NCBI GenBank assembly: GCA_933207985.1
Contig: OW240921.1
Coordinates: 19,312,804 to 19,376,803, forward strand
Source of the DNA: Pelobates cultripes
Lineage: Eukaryota; Chordata; Amphibia; Anura; Pelobatidae
Length of the DNA: 64,000 nucleotides
Direction of reading: 5' to 3'
Shown here: positions 1 to 11,014 of the stretch, piece after piece
Layout of the letters: every line of letters begins with the position of its first letter
How positions within the stretch are numbered: the stretch's first letter is position 1
Notes under the pieces: generated by a model
Told to the model about the DNA's origin: nothing
Seen by the model: only the letters and a program-made list of their open reading frames with translations
Database searches by the model: none
Made by a program: the position numbers and the translations under genes

Positions 1-678
1 GTAGGTTCTAGAAGTAAAGTACCTTAATGGCCAGCTTGAGAGATGAATATTTACAAAATGGTCTGAGAGGCATTTTGTCAGTGTCCATGCATGTGCAGAG
101 TGATCATTCTGCTGTACTCTCCATAGTTTTCCTACCATAACTAATTCAGCATTGCCCATTTAAACACGGCAGGCATGTCATACAAAGGGGCTCAGTCAGG
201 TCAGAAACACCACATTGTACACTTGAAATTGTGCATGTGAATAAAAAAATGTTTTCAGTTGCGCGCCAATGAGAAATATATATTTTCTTTACCATTAGAT
301 TAAAGTAAATTGTGTAAAGATTTAACATGTTTTCCTTGCCAATACGTAACCATGAAATATTGTCTCGGTAATGTTGCCCATGGCCCTGTTCAATTTGCTG
401 TCAGTTGATGCAGGAGGACATTCAGTACTCTGATATGTCAACGTATCATGTATTTAGGTCACATTATGTAATAATAACGAACAACTAATGAATTATGTAA
501 CATTGCCCAGTGCCAGTATCCTCTGTTTACTCTTTAATCATTTTGGAAAGGAAATGCTGAAGTTATTGTGTTTGTATTAAGTCTAGGCATGAATTTGTAC
601 AGGGAATTTGCTTTCAATCTGCATGAACAGACCATGAGTAGAAATCAGGACATAAAGGAGAGCATTTGATACGTTGTA
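1..678. other. AT-rich non-coding DNA
   Basis: No convincing coding region, RNA gene or element terminus is seen here. Open frames are short and lack any recognisable motif. Confidence 0.5.
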
Positions 679-963
679 CCCCTGGTACAGAAAACACAAC
701 ATTCATTCCCCCAGTACAGAGAGAACCCCAACCTTCATTCCCTCAGTATAGAAAGAACCACGGCCTTCATTCTTCCAATAAAGAAAGAATCTCAACCTTT
801 ATTCCCCCTGGATAGAAAGAACTCAAACCATAATTCCTCCAGTATATAAGGAACCGTAATCTTCATTTCTCCAGTACAGAAAGAACCACAACCTTCATTA
901 ACCCAGCATAAAAATAATCAGAACCTTCCTTTCCCCCAGTATAGAAAGAACCACAATCTTCAT
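679..963. repeat. diverged minisatellite, about 32-bp unit
   Basis: About nine head-to-tail copies of a 31-33 bp unit are visible. The shared pattern is CCCAGTAYAGAAAGAACC, then CAACCTTCATT. Copies differ at several positions each, so the array is old or slowly homogenised. It has no coding potential. Confidence 0.8.
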
Positions 964-1717
964 GGTCTTTGCTAACTCAGTGGAGTGAGGATTTGTGTTT
1001 TTCAGGTCTTGACTTGGCCACTGAGATATCTTCTGGGAAACTGCAATATGTGGGGCTGAGGAGGCTTGCAGACTGTGAAGAGTATACTTCCAGCAAAGTA
1101 GGGTATATGGATTTATGCTCCAGTAATACATGATTCAACACTTTGCAATTTCAGGAGCCTCTATATCTCATACCACTAAATTGAATTGCATGCTCTACAT
1201 GAGTATACTATCCACAGAGTTCTCTGAGTTTCATTTGACAAAAAAAGTACATTTATCTGCACTTACCACCAAGACTAACATTTCCAGCTGTCCCGTTTCC
1301 ATAAGCTGTTAAATGTTGAGTCTTTGTTGGTTTCAGTGGGTGTTTGGCCCTTAACTCTTCTAGGGAAAAGTTTCCCATGCTCAATTAGTTGAAGAGTTGC
1401 ACAAATTGAATTATTCTATTTTCTGGGAGAATATATATATATATATATATATAATGTCACTCCCAAAAACCAAAGAAAATGTTTCATATAAAATATGAAA
1501 ACGAGACAATAGTGAGGAACATCGATTTACCAGACTCAGGGGGTCAGCAAAGGAAGGCAACTCTGTGCATAGAAATATGAACAATATTGACATTAACCAT
1601 CCCAGGCCTACCATGGCAGCAAAGGGTTTAAACTCCATATATGCATTGTTTCTTAGCGAAATGCTGCACATACAGATTTTAGGCACCATAATCACTTCTG
1701 ATCACTGAAGTGGGCAT
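964..1717. other. non-coding DNA with an (AT)n tract
   Basis: No gene is seen. A pure AT dinucleotide run lies at 1431-1453. Confidence 0.5.
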
Positions 1718-2720
1718 GTAGCCTAGAGTAACCCTCTATCTCAGATATGTTTGTCCCAGCCTTGCTGGGGTCTCTCCATCGCTTCCAGCCCTGGAACAGG
1801 GTCCTGGGTACAGCTTCAAGTGATTAAGTCTCCTGCAGAGAGTATAACTGATTCATCCAAACACTAGCCCAGTCTTAGTGAAGGGTGAAAAAGAACTGCT
1901 TTATTATAGCCAAGTTGCCTGCTTATATGCACAACCCCTAGCAGGGGGTCTCCACACAATGCAAGCCCCTCCCAAAGATCTCTGTGCCTGGGAGATAAGT
2001 GATTTAAAGGCCAGTAAGCTAATTATCTCCCATGAACAGAGAGGCAAACACAAAAATGTAAAACATAATAATACCCCAAAACATCATAAACATGTACAAT
2101 AACCTCACAAATAATTCATCCGAAATAGCCCTGATCTGAGCGCCCAAGTTCTCCAAAAAGCGCTCAGATCCATGCAGTGTTGGGGAATCCACAGTGTTAA
2201 AGTTCTGACCGGCCCCACACATGTTCCTATGCCCAAAACATTTCCAGGGTGTTTGGTTCTTTTGCCGGTCAACTTTCAGGAGCTCCTGCGTCTGCAATAC
2301 GGGGTGCTCCGGCTGGCTCTCAGATAGCATTTGTTCCCCTTAGTCTCAGACAACTTCCCTCCAAAAAGCACTCTCCTGGCGGGTTGTAAAGTGGTTCAAA
2401 ACCATGGTCACCTCATGCCGAAAATAGTTCCATAACATTCATGGTTATGTACCGCTGAGGTGACGGAGACACACAAACTCCTCATGCTGAAATTAGTTCC
2501 ATCGAGGACCATTCGTTGGTGTGGTTCATGCGAATGGCCGCCAGGGATCTACCGTTCTGTTCCAATCGAATGAAGGAAAAGTGCAGAGCCAGGGGTACCC
2601 AGGGAAAGCTGCTTACGGTGGCTGGGCAGGGTAACTCCTGAATGGTGTATCAGACCTGAACCATAGTCGTTGGCAAGCTTCCACATTCCTCCTGGAATTC
2701 ATGGCAAACATCAGAGGAAA
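1718..2720 (-). mobile_element. possible LTR-type fragment, minus strand
   Basis: Read on the minus strand, the left part holds a TATA-like GCATATAAGCAGG followed about 25 bases later by AATAAAGCAG, as in the U3-R part of an LTR. The interval 2032 down to 1718 would begin TG and end CA. Just upstream on the minus strand (2330-2019), a 103-codon frame ends in a hydrophobic stretch resembling a membrane anchor. No polypurine tract or target duplication was found. An old retroviral-type LTR is inferred only weakly; another repeat class is possible. Confidence 0.3.
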
Positions 2721-2925
2721 AGAGCGTTTGTCACATGTACTGTATCAGTAAGTATTATACTGTTTTGTGGTTATAAACAAAATATTTATTTTGATGCATT
2801 TGCTCTTTGTCAACCTAACTAAAATCTTATAATTTTGGAAATTGCACTGTTTTCAACTTAATAAAATAAGAATAATTTTTATATTGTTTTACATATCCAG
2901 CAAAACATTTAAATAAATATCTTAG

Positions 2926-3230
2926 GAAATGCTAAGAGGGCCCATCGGGTGGCCAATGCAGTTAGGGCCACTCAATGGCAATGTTGCCTCAAGGGCCTGG
3001 TCAGTGCGGCGGCTCTTTAATAGCGTGACTGGGCCCATTAATAGATGTCAGCACTGGGAGAAAGTGACAACTGATTCCTTCCTCCCAGCTAACTGTGCAG
3101 GAAACAGAAAGAGAGGATGGAGCCTCTGACTCCCAACAGGCCTAACTATCTGACTGGGCCCCAGAAAAGCCACCCTCCTGCATCCAAATGGTAGGAAGCA
3201 GGAGGGTGGCTTAAGATGTACATTTTGCAT
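2926..3230. repeat. dispersed repeat, related to 33010-33470
   Basis: The segment ends in a short hairpin: GCCACCCTCCTGC near 3169 pairs with GCAGGAGGGTGGC near 3198. It then runs through TTTTGCATGTGT into TG-rich DNA. The order CTGACTCCCA, GGCCCCAGA-like, CACCCTCCTGCA, TTTTGCATGTGT recurs near 33220-33300, so both are copies of one interspersed family. No coding capacity is seen. Confidence 0.6.
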
Positions 3231-3610
3231 GTGTGTCTGTTTTTATATATCTGTGTATCTGCATGTGTGTCAGTGTGTGACTCTGTCTAAATGCATGTGT
3301 GTTAGTGTGTGTATCTGTGTATTTGTATGGGTGTAAACGTGTGTATCTTTTTGTCTGTGTGTGTGTCTATGTGTCTGCATGTGTGTCGGTGTGTTCACCT
3401 GTGTGTCTGTATATCACTCGTTGTGTGTCTGGATGTCTGTACCTGTGTATTTATGCACCAGTATGAGTGTCAGTGTTTGCATCTATATGTTTGCCAGTGT
3501 GTGTCTGTGTGTGTGTCATTATATGGATGTGTCAGTGTGTGTCTGTATGGGCACGTGTCTGTGTTGGTATCAGTATGTGTGTGGCAGTGTATATATGTGC
3601 ATACATATTC
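3231..3610. repeat. TG-rich degenerate satellite
   Basis: An imperfect TGTGTGTCTGTATGTG-like array makes up the 3' part of the neighbouring dispersed repeat. Cysteine- and valine-rich open frames on the plus strand are translations of this simple repeat. Confidence 0.8.
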
Positions 3611-3775
3611 GCATTCAAAAGCCAACACAACACACAAATACCCCCCTGAATTCAAATTTCGACACTACATAAAGACACACCCCAACATTCAAAGGCAAAC
3701 TCTAGACACAAATAAACCACTGCTTTCAAATGGCAACAATACATAAAACACACAACACTACACACACACACACAT
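3611..3775. repeat. CA-rich minisatellite, about 36-bp unit
   Basis: Four diverged units begin with CATTCAAAAGCCAACAC, AATTCAAATTTCGACAC, CATTCAAAGGCAAACTC and CTTTCAAATGGCAACAA. Strand composition flips abruptly from TG-rich to CA-rich at about 3605. Confidence 0.7.
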
Positions 3776-4433
3776 ACTCCATGCAAATAAATGCTTACAT
3801 TAAAACACGGTTCAGTACTAAATACAACCCTGCAAGGATGGGTAAAAGGTATATCCTCAACTGGCAAAGTATTGTGAACATTGTACAACAGATGGATATT
3901 TATCTTTTGACCATCCTTGCTAGATGGAGGGTGGTGGGTTGCACCAGGGCTCTTTCTTATTTACTTCTGCCAATGATATATATGGAACATTAACTTTGTC
4001 CCGCATTTTTATCTGCATTTTATTTAGATTTTGTAATATTACATGAATAACAGCTGGCTCAGGAATGAGATCTGAAATATTTGTTTTTGCTGTTTCTAGA
4101 GGGTCTGTGATATCTCTGTGCACCAGTTGAGAGCATTATTTAGCAGATAACCTCCATGTCCCAATAATATTTGGGACTAGAGGTTTTAATTTTTTTCTAC
4201 TTTTTTACATTAATTAAATAAGCTGGTGCTGAACTAAATAAGGAAATGCTGTTTCAGTCAGGCCCTCGATCCATGTCCAAAGTTCCAGAATGATCAGTAT
4301 GCTTGGATACAAATCCTTAATTAGAACAATACAATTTTATTAGGATTCCGATATGCTTCTCAGATGGTAGGCTTTTTCACTATCCCGTAAAAGCATGGCT
4401 ATCCTAAAAATAAGTTTTAGTGAAAAATCTCAA
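3776..4433. other. non-coding DNA
   Basis: No gene or recognisable element is seen between the CA-rich array and the LINE fragment. Confidence 0.4.
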
Positions 4434-5185
4434 TCTCATGCATGAAAAAGGGCATTCATTCTCAAGACGAGAATATCATTTTTCCTCTTTATAAATCACT
4501 GGTAAGACCACATATTGAATATGCTGTGCAATTTTGGGCACCTGTTCTAAGGAAGGATATTATGGCACTAGAAAAAGTGCAGAGGCGGGCTACAAAATTA
4601 ATAAAAGGAAATGAACATATCAGCTACGAAGAAAGGTTAACAAATTTAAACCTATTTAGTTTAGAAAAACGTTGCCTGAGAGGGGATATGATAACATTAT
4701 ACAAATATATTATAAACGGGGCCAATACAAACCATTGTGTGGAAATCTATTCACAAACCGGACTTTACATAGGACACGAGGCCATGCGTTTAGACTGGAA
4801 GAAAGAAGATTTCGTCTAAGGCAAAGGAAAGGTTTTTTTTTACTGTAAGAACAATCAGGATGTGGAATTCTCTGCCTGAAGAAGTGGTTTTATCAGAGTC
4901 CATACAGATGTTCAAACAGCTACTAGATGCATACTTGCAAAAACAGAATATTCAATGATATAATCTTTCAATGTAGGGTAATAACTGCTTGATCCAAGGA
5001 TAAATCTGACCGCCATTCTGGGGTCAAGAAGGAATTTTTTCCTAGCTTGTTGCAAAATTGTGCTTCAAACTGTTTTTTTTTTTGCCTTCTTTTGGATCAA
5101 CAGCAAAAAACAAATGTGAGGAAGGCTGAACTTGATGGACGCAAGTCTCTTTTCAGCTATGTAATTATGTATCTATGTAACCCAG
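4434..5185 (+). mobile_element. 5'-truncated CR1-like LINE, copy 1
   Basis: This is only the 3' end of a non-LTR retrotransposon. It carries the C-terminal region after the reverse transcriptase domain, then a short 3' UTR ending in ATGTAATTATGTATCTATGT, the kind of short tandem 3' end typical of CR1-type LINEs. It closely matches the longer copy at 19552-20690, estimated by eye at about 95% over the shared part. Truncation by incomplete reverse transcription is inferred. Confidence 0.85.
4442..4819 (+). pseudogene. CR1-like LINE ORF2 C-terminal fragment
   Basis: The frame carries the CR1-superfamily tail: LVRPHIEYAVQFWAP, then KVQRRATKLIKG, then YEERLTNLNLFSLEKR and LRGDMITLYKYI. The reverse transcriptase active site is absent because the copy starts downstream of it. 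The frame stops at 4819, and the last conserved block (WNSLPEEVV-like) continues in another frame after a T-run near 4833, so the copy is dead. Confidence 0.85.
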
Positions 5186-5372
5186 TCAAGTGAAATTTGC
5201 AAATTTGAATTGATTTCAAAACTTCTCAACCTCATCCAAGTGTACATATTGCATAATAACATAAAATAATAAAAAATAAAAAATAAATGCAGTAAATTAT
5301 GGGGGGGAACGCAACAGAAGATATCAGGTAAATGTATTTCATTATGCTATTTGAAAGTCATGACTGCTGACC
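5186..5372. repeat. left half of a dispersed repeat split by the Ngaro element
   Basis: From AATTTGAATTG to TTATGCTATTTGAAAG this matches the uninterrupted repeat at about 60870-61155, which includes GAATTATGGGGG and GCATTATGCTGTTTGAGA. The match breaks at about 5370 and resumes at about 10575. The two flanks are therefore halves of one repeat copy, which defines the insertion site. Confidence 0.75.
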
Positions 5373-5495
5373 CCAAATACCAAAACCGTTACCCCCAATA
5401 ACGACATGACACCTGATTGTTGGGTAAGGGCAACGGCCACAGCTTTATTAAACTTTTACACAGCCAGCATTTCCACCTGTCAGCTGTTGGGGTGA

Positions 5496-6218
5496 CTACC
5501 CAACAGACAGATACTCCAAGTCTTTATCCAGAGTTCGTACAGCCTGCCTTCGGCCATCAGCCCTAGCAGGCTGCGACTCCCCAAATCCTTTCCGTGCATT
5601 ACGTGCGCTGGCCAGGAACTCCGCCACCGCGATGCCGGCCCTCCCTCTCTTTACCCGGCATCGCGCCCCCGCAGCCAGCGCCTTTTCTATACCCGACTGC
5701 AGACCCGCATTAAAAATGTCCAATCCTATTTGGTTCAGGTGCACTCCGTCCGCCCTCATCAAATTCCGATTGTCCCCCTCCAGCTCCACATACCGAACCG
5801 CCACACCACCAAGCCGCCGCACAAACCGAGAGATCGTCATGTTGAGCTTGTGCCTGCTCCGCTCCAGGCCCTTGGCATGCGGCAAGACCTGCCAGCCAGG
5901 ACGGGGAACAATCTCCGACCAAATCAGAGTACAGCCTGAGAATAGTGCCAAACACCGGGCCAAGTCGTGCTTGACAGAGTGCATCAGATCCACCGATCTA
6001 ACCCTCCCTAAATCATTACCTCCCACATGGATCACAATTGTAACAGCCCCTGACATGAACCTGCTCAGGGCCACGCACTCCGGATAGACTTGCCTCCAGG
6101 ACAGACCTCGAACACCCCTCCAGCGTACCCTTGCTATGTCCATGGAGATCCCTAGGTTCCGTCCATAGGAGCGAGACTGAGCCCGTCGAGCTGCCCAATA
6201 TATAAACGAATGCCCCAA
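5496..6218 (-). CDS. Ngaro-encoded SGNH/GDSL-like hydrolase
   Basis: This 240-residue frame is the 3'-most ORF of the element. Block I appears near the start as GHSFIYWAA with the nucleophile serine, block III as HVGGNDL (the Gly-Asn-Asp of SGNH enzymes), and block V as DGVHLN, supplying the Asp and His. All catalytic positions are therefore visible. SGNH enzymes are esterases or acylhydrolases, and Ngaro elements of vertebrates are known to carry such an ORF. Its role in transposition is not established. It starts 36 bases downstream of the recombinase stop on the same strand, so it is probably expressed from the element transcript. No signal peptide is seen. Confidence 0.85.
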   Translation of the reverse strand: MGHSFIYWAARRAQSRSYGRNLGISMDIARVRWRGVRGLSWRQVYPECVALSRFMSGAVTIVIHVGGNDLGRVRSVDLMHSVKHDLARCLALFSGCTLIWSEIVPRPGWQVLPHAKGLERSRHKLNMTISRFVRRLGGVAVRYVELEGDNRNLMRADGVHLNQIGLDIFNAGLQSGIEKALAAGARCRVKRGRAGIAVAEFLASARNARKGFGESQPARADGRRQAVRTLDKDLEYLSVG

Positions 6219-6254
6219 GATCCATACGTAACGGGGGACGCAACCTGAAACAAA

Positions 6255-7238
6255 TTATAACAAATGTGGTCGAACATACAGCTGAAACCGCCTAGAAGAC
6301 CATCTGCCTAATCGCTGCACCACCGAACCTGCCAAACCCATACCGCTAGCCTGAGTAGCGGCCCCGATCCTGAAGGAATGAGGCGAGAACCCGGATGGAT
6401 CTTGACCGCAGTCCACCAGAGCTCTACCCAACACTGACGCGAACTGAAAGCGCGTAAGCGGGGACCCATCCGCATGCACCAACAACGAGGCCGCCGCCGG
6501 CCGACTCGCCATATACTGTTGGAAGAGCCGGACCGGACAATACTCACCACCATAGCTCCCCACCCTGAGCCACACACCAGCACCAGCTTGATCCGTCTTG
6601 GATCTGCGGATATGCAGGTCCACAAACCCATCCGCCCAACGCACATCTGACAGCAGGAGTGGAGAAACCGAACGGCGATTGGGGGCGACAAGCTCCCCCA
6701 CCCGCAATGCCCCGAAGAAACACAGCGCAAAACTAACCTGAAACAACCGACTTTCTGATACCGAGACACAGTCCCCCGGCAATGCCCCCATCAACTGCCA
6801 CGACAGCTCCACTGAAATCGGACGCCTCCAGTCCGGACGCCTCCGGGTCCTCCAACCGCGCAGAACCCGCTGCAGGCAAAACTCCTTCGTTATGTCCCGC
6901 CAGCCTAGAAACCGAAACAAAAACGACAGAGCCGACAGCGCTCTCTCCGCCGATGCGCATGATTGACCTTGCTCCAGGAGCCTACTCATATAGCGTAACG
7001 TCACTGTGAACCGGGCAGACCCCAATGACATACGATCACACACGACAGCCAACCTACCCATACCGACCTGTACGCCTTCCACGTAGCCGCCGACAACGAT
7101 TCTGACACCAAGGACATCAGCCCTCCGAAACCAGGTCCCATAAGTATGCCGGGCAGCGAAGACCCTCCTGATCTGCTTCTGGGGCCGACTCCCGAAAACG
7201 GTCCCACTGAAACCGAGAAAGAGAGTCAGCCACCACAT
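6255..7238 (-). CDS. Ngaro tyrosine recombinase (YR)
   Basis: The 327-residue frame has the phage-integrase fold signature in its C-terminal half: the first catalytic arginine in GALRVGEL, the HxxR box in HSFRIGAAT, a tryptophan in LGRWSS and the nucleophile tyrosine in FQLYVRP. The N-terminal part overlaps the RNase H frame (7701-7117), so the true start may be internal or the product may be made with upstream domains. The enzyme integrates the circular cDNA of DIRS-order elements without making a target duplication. The frame is uninterrupted. Confidence 0.9.
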   Translation of the reverse strand: MWWLTLFLGFSGTVFGSRPQKQIRRVFAARHTYGTWFRRADVLGVRIVVGGYVEGVQVGMGRLAVVCDRMSLGSARFTVTLRYMSRLLEQGQSCASAERALSALSFLFRFLGWRDITKEFCLQRVLRGWRTRRRPDWRRPISVELSWQLMGALPGDCVSVSESRLFQVSFALCFFGALRVGELVAPNRRSVSPLLLSDVRWADGFVDLHIRRSKTDQAGAGVWLRVGSYGGEYCPVRLFQQYMASRPAAASLLVHADGSPLTRFQFASVLGRALVDCGQDPSGFSPHSFRIGAATQASGMGLAGSVVQRLGRWSSRRFQLYVRPHLL

Positions 7239-8501
7239 TCAAAACCCCTGGAACATGCCGAGCCTGCAACCACACATTAAACTGTAAGCTCAGCAGCACT
7301 AGGTGACACAAGAGAGCCAGCACTGGAGGAGATGCAGACGATGATCGGTTAATCACATGGACCACACTCATGTTATCCATGTGAAAAACCACCACCCGGT
7401 TCCGCAATTCGTCCCCCCACAGTGCTAGCGCCACCACTATGGGGAACAGCTCCAAGAACGTAAGGTTCTGCATCAACTCCAGCTCACGCCATCCCGCCGG
7501 CCAAGCAGCAGCACACCACTTGCCCTGAAAGTAAGCCCCAAACCCTACCGATCCCGATGCATCCGTATACAGTCCATACCTGCAAGTCAGCCCTAAGTTT
7601 GGCCGACACCCGAATAAAATGGTGAGCCTTCCTGATACCAACCGTCGCCAATAACAAGCGCCGGCAAAAGGCCCGACCCATGGGCAAGACTCTGCAAGCA
7701 AAGGCTAGGTGACCCAGCAGTACTTGCATCGTGCGCAACTGTACCTTCCGAGACGATTTTACCAAGTCAATCTGCTTGAGCAGGACCATTAGCTTTTCGT
7801 CCGGTAAGCGAAAAACCATGTCCACGGTGTCAATCTCGATGCCCAAAAACGACAGCCTAGTGGCTGGCCCCTCCGTCTTCTGCTCCGCCACTGGTACGCC
7901 AAACCACGCGGACACTGCGCGGAAGGCCGCCAACAACCGAGAACATCCGTCACCCTCCCGAGGACTCACAAACAAGAAGTCGTCGAGATAGTGCGTCACC
8001 GAATCCAAACCCGAATACTGAACCACAGACCATTCCAAAAACGAGGAAAACATTTCAAAATAAGAACACGATATCGAACAACCCATGGGAAGGCACATGT
8101 CGTAGAAAAACGACCCCTGGAATGGACAACCCAGCAGGTGACATTCTGGGTGAACCGTCAATAACCGAAAGGCCGATTCGATGTCTGATTTAGCCAGGAG
8201 TGCCCCCAACCCCGCTTCCCTAACCAATGACAGGGCCCTGTCAAACGAAGCATAACGCACCTTGCTGAATTCCTTATCGATATCATCGTTCACCGAACCT
8301 CCCAGCCGGGTAGGACAGGTGATGAATCAACCGAAAGGAGCCAGGCTCCTTTTTAGGTACCAGCCCCAAGGGCGATACCCGCAAGTTGGGAAATGGGGGG
8401 TAAGAAAACGGCCCCGCCATGCGCCCCAATGACAATTCTTTTCCCAACTTGGCACCCAAAACTTCCTCCTTACCCTTGACCGACCGAAGATTATCTGCCA
8501 A
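7117..8501 (-). pseudogene. Ngaro reverse transcriptase and RNase H
   Basis: RT starts in the 8501-8283 frame with SPLGLVPKKEPGSFRLIHHL. It continues after a frameshift near 8290 in the 8293-7484 frame with LAKSDIESAFRLL, LPMGCSISC and the catalytic box HYLDDFLF. A third frame (7701-7117) holds RNase H, with YTDASGSVGFGAY, the FLELFPIVVAL helix and HMDNMSVV, followed by ADSLSR. Active-site residues are present in both domains, but at least two frame changes separate the pieces, so this copy should not make the polyprotein unless some shifts are programmed. Confidence 0.88.
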
Positions 8502-8580
8502 CCGTGGCTCCGCCTAGAAGACAAAGGGGATCCAGAATCCGACTGAAAACCCTTCCTCCAACACCGCGGCATCGCAGCGT

Positions 8581-10296
8581 TTAGGGTAGGCCTCGAGCCA
8601 TGGCAACTTCCTTGCCACGCTCACTGGTGTCCTCCCCTTTGGAACCATCCTCTTGTGACCCTGCCTTGGGAATGGACTGCTTCGCCTTCTTGAAGCATCG
8701 CATGGCGGGGTGAGCCCCCCCGCAATGTGAGCACTCCTGCTTGAACCTACAGGAGGAGTACCACCTGCAGTGGCTCTCATTGAAGAGCCAGCACACTCCC
8801 TTTTTCTGCCCAGCCAGCGCACCGGAGGAAGCTCCGGCGCTGGCTGCCCCTGGAAAGGACGCCGGACGACTAGGCATCATGAGTAACAGCCACAGGCTGC
8901 CATCCTGCATGCCGAAGTCCAATCCAGGACACGCCGCCATCTTCTGCCGGAACTGCTGGACGTAACGGAACCAGCTCTGCCCGCCATACACCTTATACGC
9001 ACCCCAAATCAGATCCAAGTATCCGAACAGCGACGGCGCCCTATCCGGGAACCGAAGGGTCAGAATACTTGCGAAAACCGCGAAACCCTGTAACCAATTC
9101 CCAAACGTTCGTGGGATTTGCTTACCCTTCTCAGGGTCCTGTGGCTCGCCACGACGTGGTCGATCCACAGAATCCCTGTCCGGGGAAACCAGGGACAAAA
9201 AGTCCACAAATTCCCCTTTAATAATCTTATCCCGTGTCTCCCCTGGGACATGCATGCCCAAGGGGATAGTTCACAACCTGGTAGAGAGGGACGGAACCCC
9301 CCCCGCCTGAGCCCTATCGGCTGGAGCCTCCTCCAGCACCCTGCGCACGTCCCCTGATTGGCTATGCGCAGCTGGCAACCTATCTACCACTGCCCTGAGC
9401 AAGCGCAACAATTCCCTATCCGCAGCCTGCTCCTGCCCTAGCGCACCCTGTCCCCCAGCTAGGCTACCCCAAGCGCTAGCGCAAGCCAACTCACCGCTTA
9501 GTGGAGCTGCCACGGTAGCCTGCTCAGGTTGGCGAGGTCTGGGAGCCGTCCTATGGTCCAACTCTTCCTCCTCTGATCTGGATTCCGAGTCCTCCTGCAG
9601 CCTCCTCTGGGTACTGTCCCATGTTGGACTCCTGTCCGGCAGCCCCCGAGTTCTGGGCTCTCCTTGCTGCAGGGCATCCGCCCCCAGCCTTCTCCTGGGC
9701 TGTACAGCCCTCCAATCCCGATCTTGGGCGCCCCCATGGCTCCCCTGGGGCTCCGGCGCCGCATTTCTGTGCACTTCCGGGTTCTCCGGTGGGGCCTGTG
9801 ACGTCCGCACTGTGCGCCGTGCGTCCGTCACGTACGCGCCCCTTGTGACGTCCGGCGTCTCCACGCACCGCCCGGACGTCCGACGTCGATGCGTCACTTC
9901 CTGCTGGACCGGAAGAGAAGGAGGACTGCGCGAGCACTCTTCCCGAGCTCTGCCATCTTGGGCCCACCTCACCGCAGCTCTCACCACCCGCGGCTGCCTC
10001 CTGGAAGGCCGGGATCCGCCATCACCGTCTCCATGCTCCGGCGCCGGCTGCTGCCTGCTGGTCCCGGCCTCCGATCCCCCTCCTCTACGCACCGGACTGG
10101 GGGAAAGGCGGGAAGGAGGCCTAGAACGCCTCGGCCTCCTCCCGCGGGCCAGAGAAGGGGTCTCCGCCACCGGCTGCTCCACTTCCATCCGGGCCTGGGG
10201 AAGGTCGGCCATCAGCTCTGCCAGAAAACCGGATCCATTGGAAGCCAGGTAGGCCTGCAGCACCCCCAGCAAAGCCTCCCTTGACAAATCAGCCAT
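8581..10296 (-). pseudogene. Ngaro Gag with an in-frame stop
   Basis: The first part (10296-9271) begins MADLSREALLGVLQAYLAS and runs into an Arg/Ser/Pro-rich linker. An in-frame TGA ends it at 9271. The second part (9261-8581), in the same frame, has the conserved Gag core (FGNWLQGF, SLFGYLDLIW, WFRYVQQFR) and a CCHC-like knuckle in CRFKQECSHCGGAHPAMRC. This is the nucleocapsid-like protein of DIRS/Ngaro elements. The TGA may be decay or readthrough; decay is more likely given the RT shifts. Confidence 0.85.
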
Positions 10297-10574
10297 CTTG
10301 CAGGGAAGGCCTAGCTTGCAGTTAACACTGGAGTAAAGTAACTAAATGCTTTTTTTTTTTTTTTAACAGCAGAAGGCTAGAAGCTAAAGGGCTCTGAAAC
10401 TTTGAAAACTGTTCCAGACTGCTCCTTCTGCACTGGTGAGTCCCACCCCCCTGCTCTCCCTCTTATATCCCACTATATAGGCAACATTGTATCTTTTATA
10501 TTCCCACCCCTTACTGCAGGGCAGCAGTCATGCCTCCCCTTCCTTGCAGTCCAGGGGATATCTTTCTTTTTTGT

Positions 10575-11010
10575 TGTTTTGATGCCTTTAGTGTCAATGT
10601 ATGATGCGTAATCGCTTCACATCTTAACTTTTATTTTTTCAATATTAAATCTAATTTCACTTGGATGTTTACTGTACGTTTGTGTCATAAAAAGTTTAAT
10701 TAATTTTAATTGTGTTTGATCGGTGCGCTGTTGCTGAGCTGCTCGCGGTGTTTCTGAAGTCAATTTGCTTTATAAGGGCGCAAGTTTGCAAGGATGAGTA
10801 ATCCTTCCTTCTTCCTGATATTTTTTGCTTTTGCAAACTTTTGCCAGAGAAGGTTAATTTAACCATTTCACGATCAATTCTACTGTGGGATAATTAACTG
10901 TGGGATAATTAACACAAAAGTTTCATAAAAAGGTTACTTCATGACCACCTCACTGATCTGTAGCTGTCATGATGCCTAGAGTCTGCACATACAGAATTTA
11001 AACCCCTTTC
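10575..11010. repeat. right half of the dispersed repeat split by the Ngaro element
   Basis: From GATGCCTTTAGTGTCA onward this aligns with 61165-61610. Shared landmarks are GGTGTTTCTGAAGTCAATTT, CCTTCTTCCTGATA, TTGCCAGAGAAGGTT-like and GAGTCTGCACATACAGAAT. It completes the copy whose left half is at 5186-5372. Confidence 0.8.
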
Positions 11011-11014
11011 TACT

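Larger units (their letters stand above)
5371..10574 (-). mobile_element. Ngaro-type (DIRS order) tyrosine-recombinase retrotransposon
   Basis: In minus-strand order it carries a two-part Gag with a zinc knuckle, reverse transcriptase, RNase H, a tyrosine recombinase and a separate SGNH hydrolase. No methyltransferase domain is seen, and together with the hydrolase this points to the Ngaro group rather than DIRS1 itself. Flanking repeat halves set the size at about 5.2 kb. No target duplication is evident, as expected for integration by a tyrosine recombinase. A minus-strand polyadenylation signal lies at 5444-5449. Terminal split direct repeats were not resolved by eye. Gag and RT are broken, while the recombinase and hydrolase frames are open. 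Confidence 0.88.

Noticed and set aside
3309..3746. Plus-strand Cys/Val-rich frame of 145 codons
   Set aside because: It follows the TG satellite and has no homologous motif.
5632..6087. Plus-strand 151-codon frame
   Set aside because: It is antisense to the SGNH hydrolase ORF, whose catalytic motifs are clear.
9812..10284. Plus-strand Arg/Pro-rich frames of 131-146 codons
   Set aside because: They are antisense to the GC-rich linker of the Ngaro Gag.
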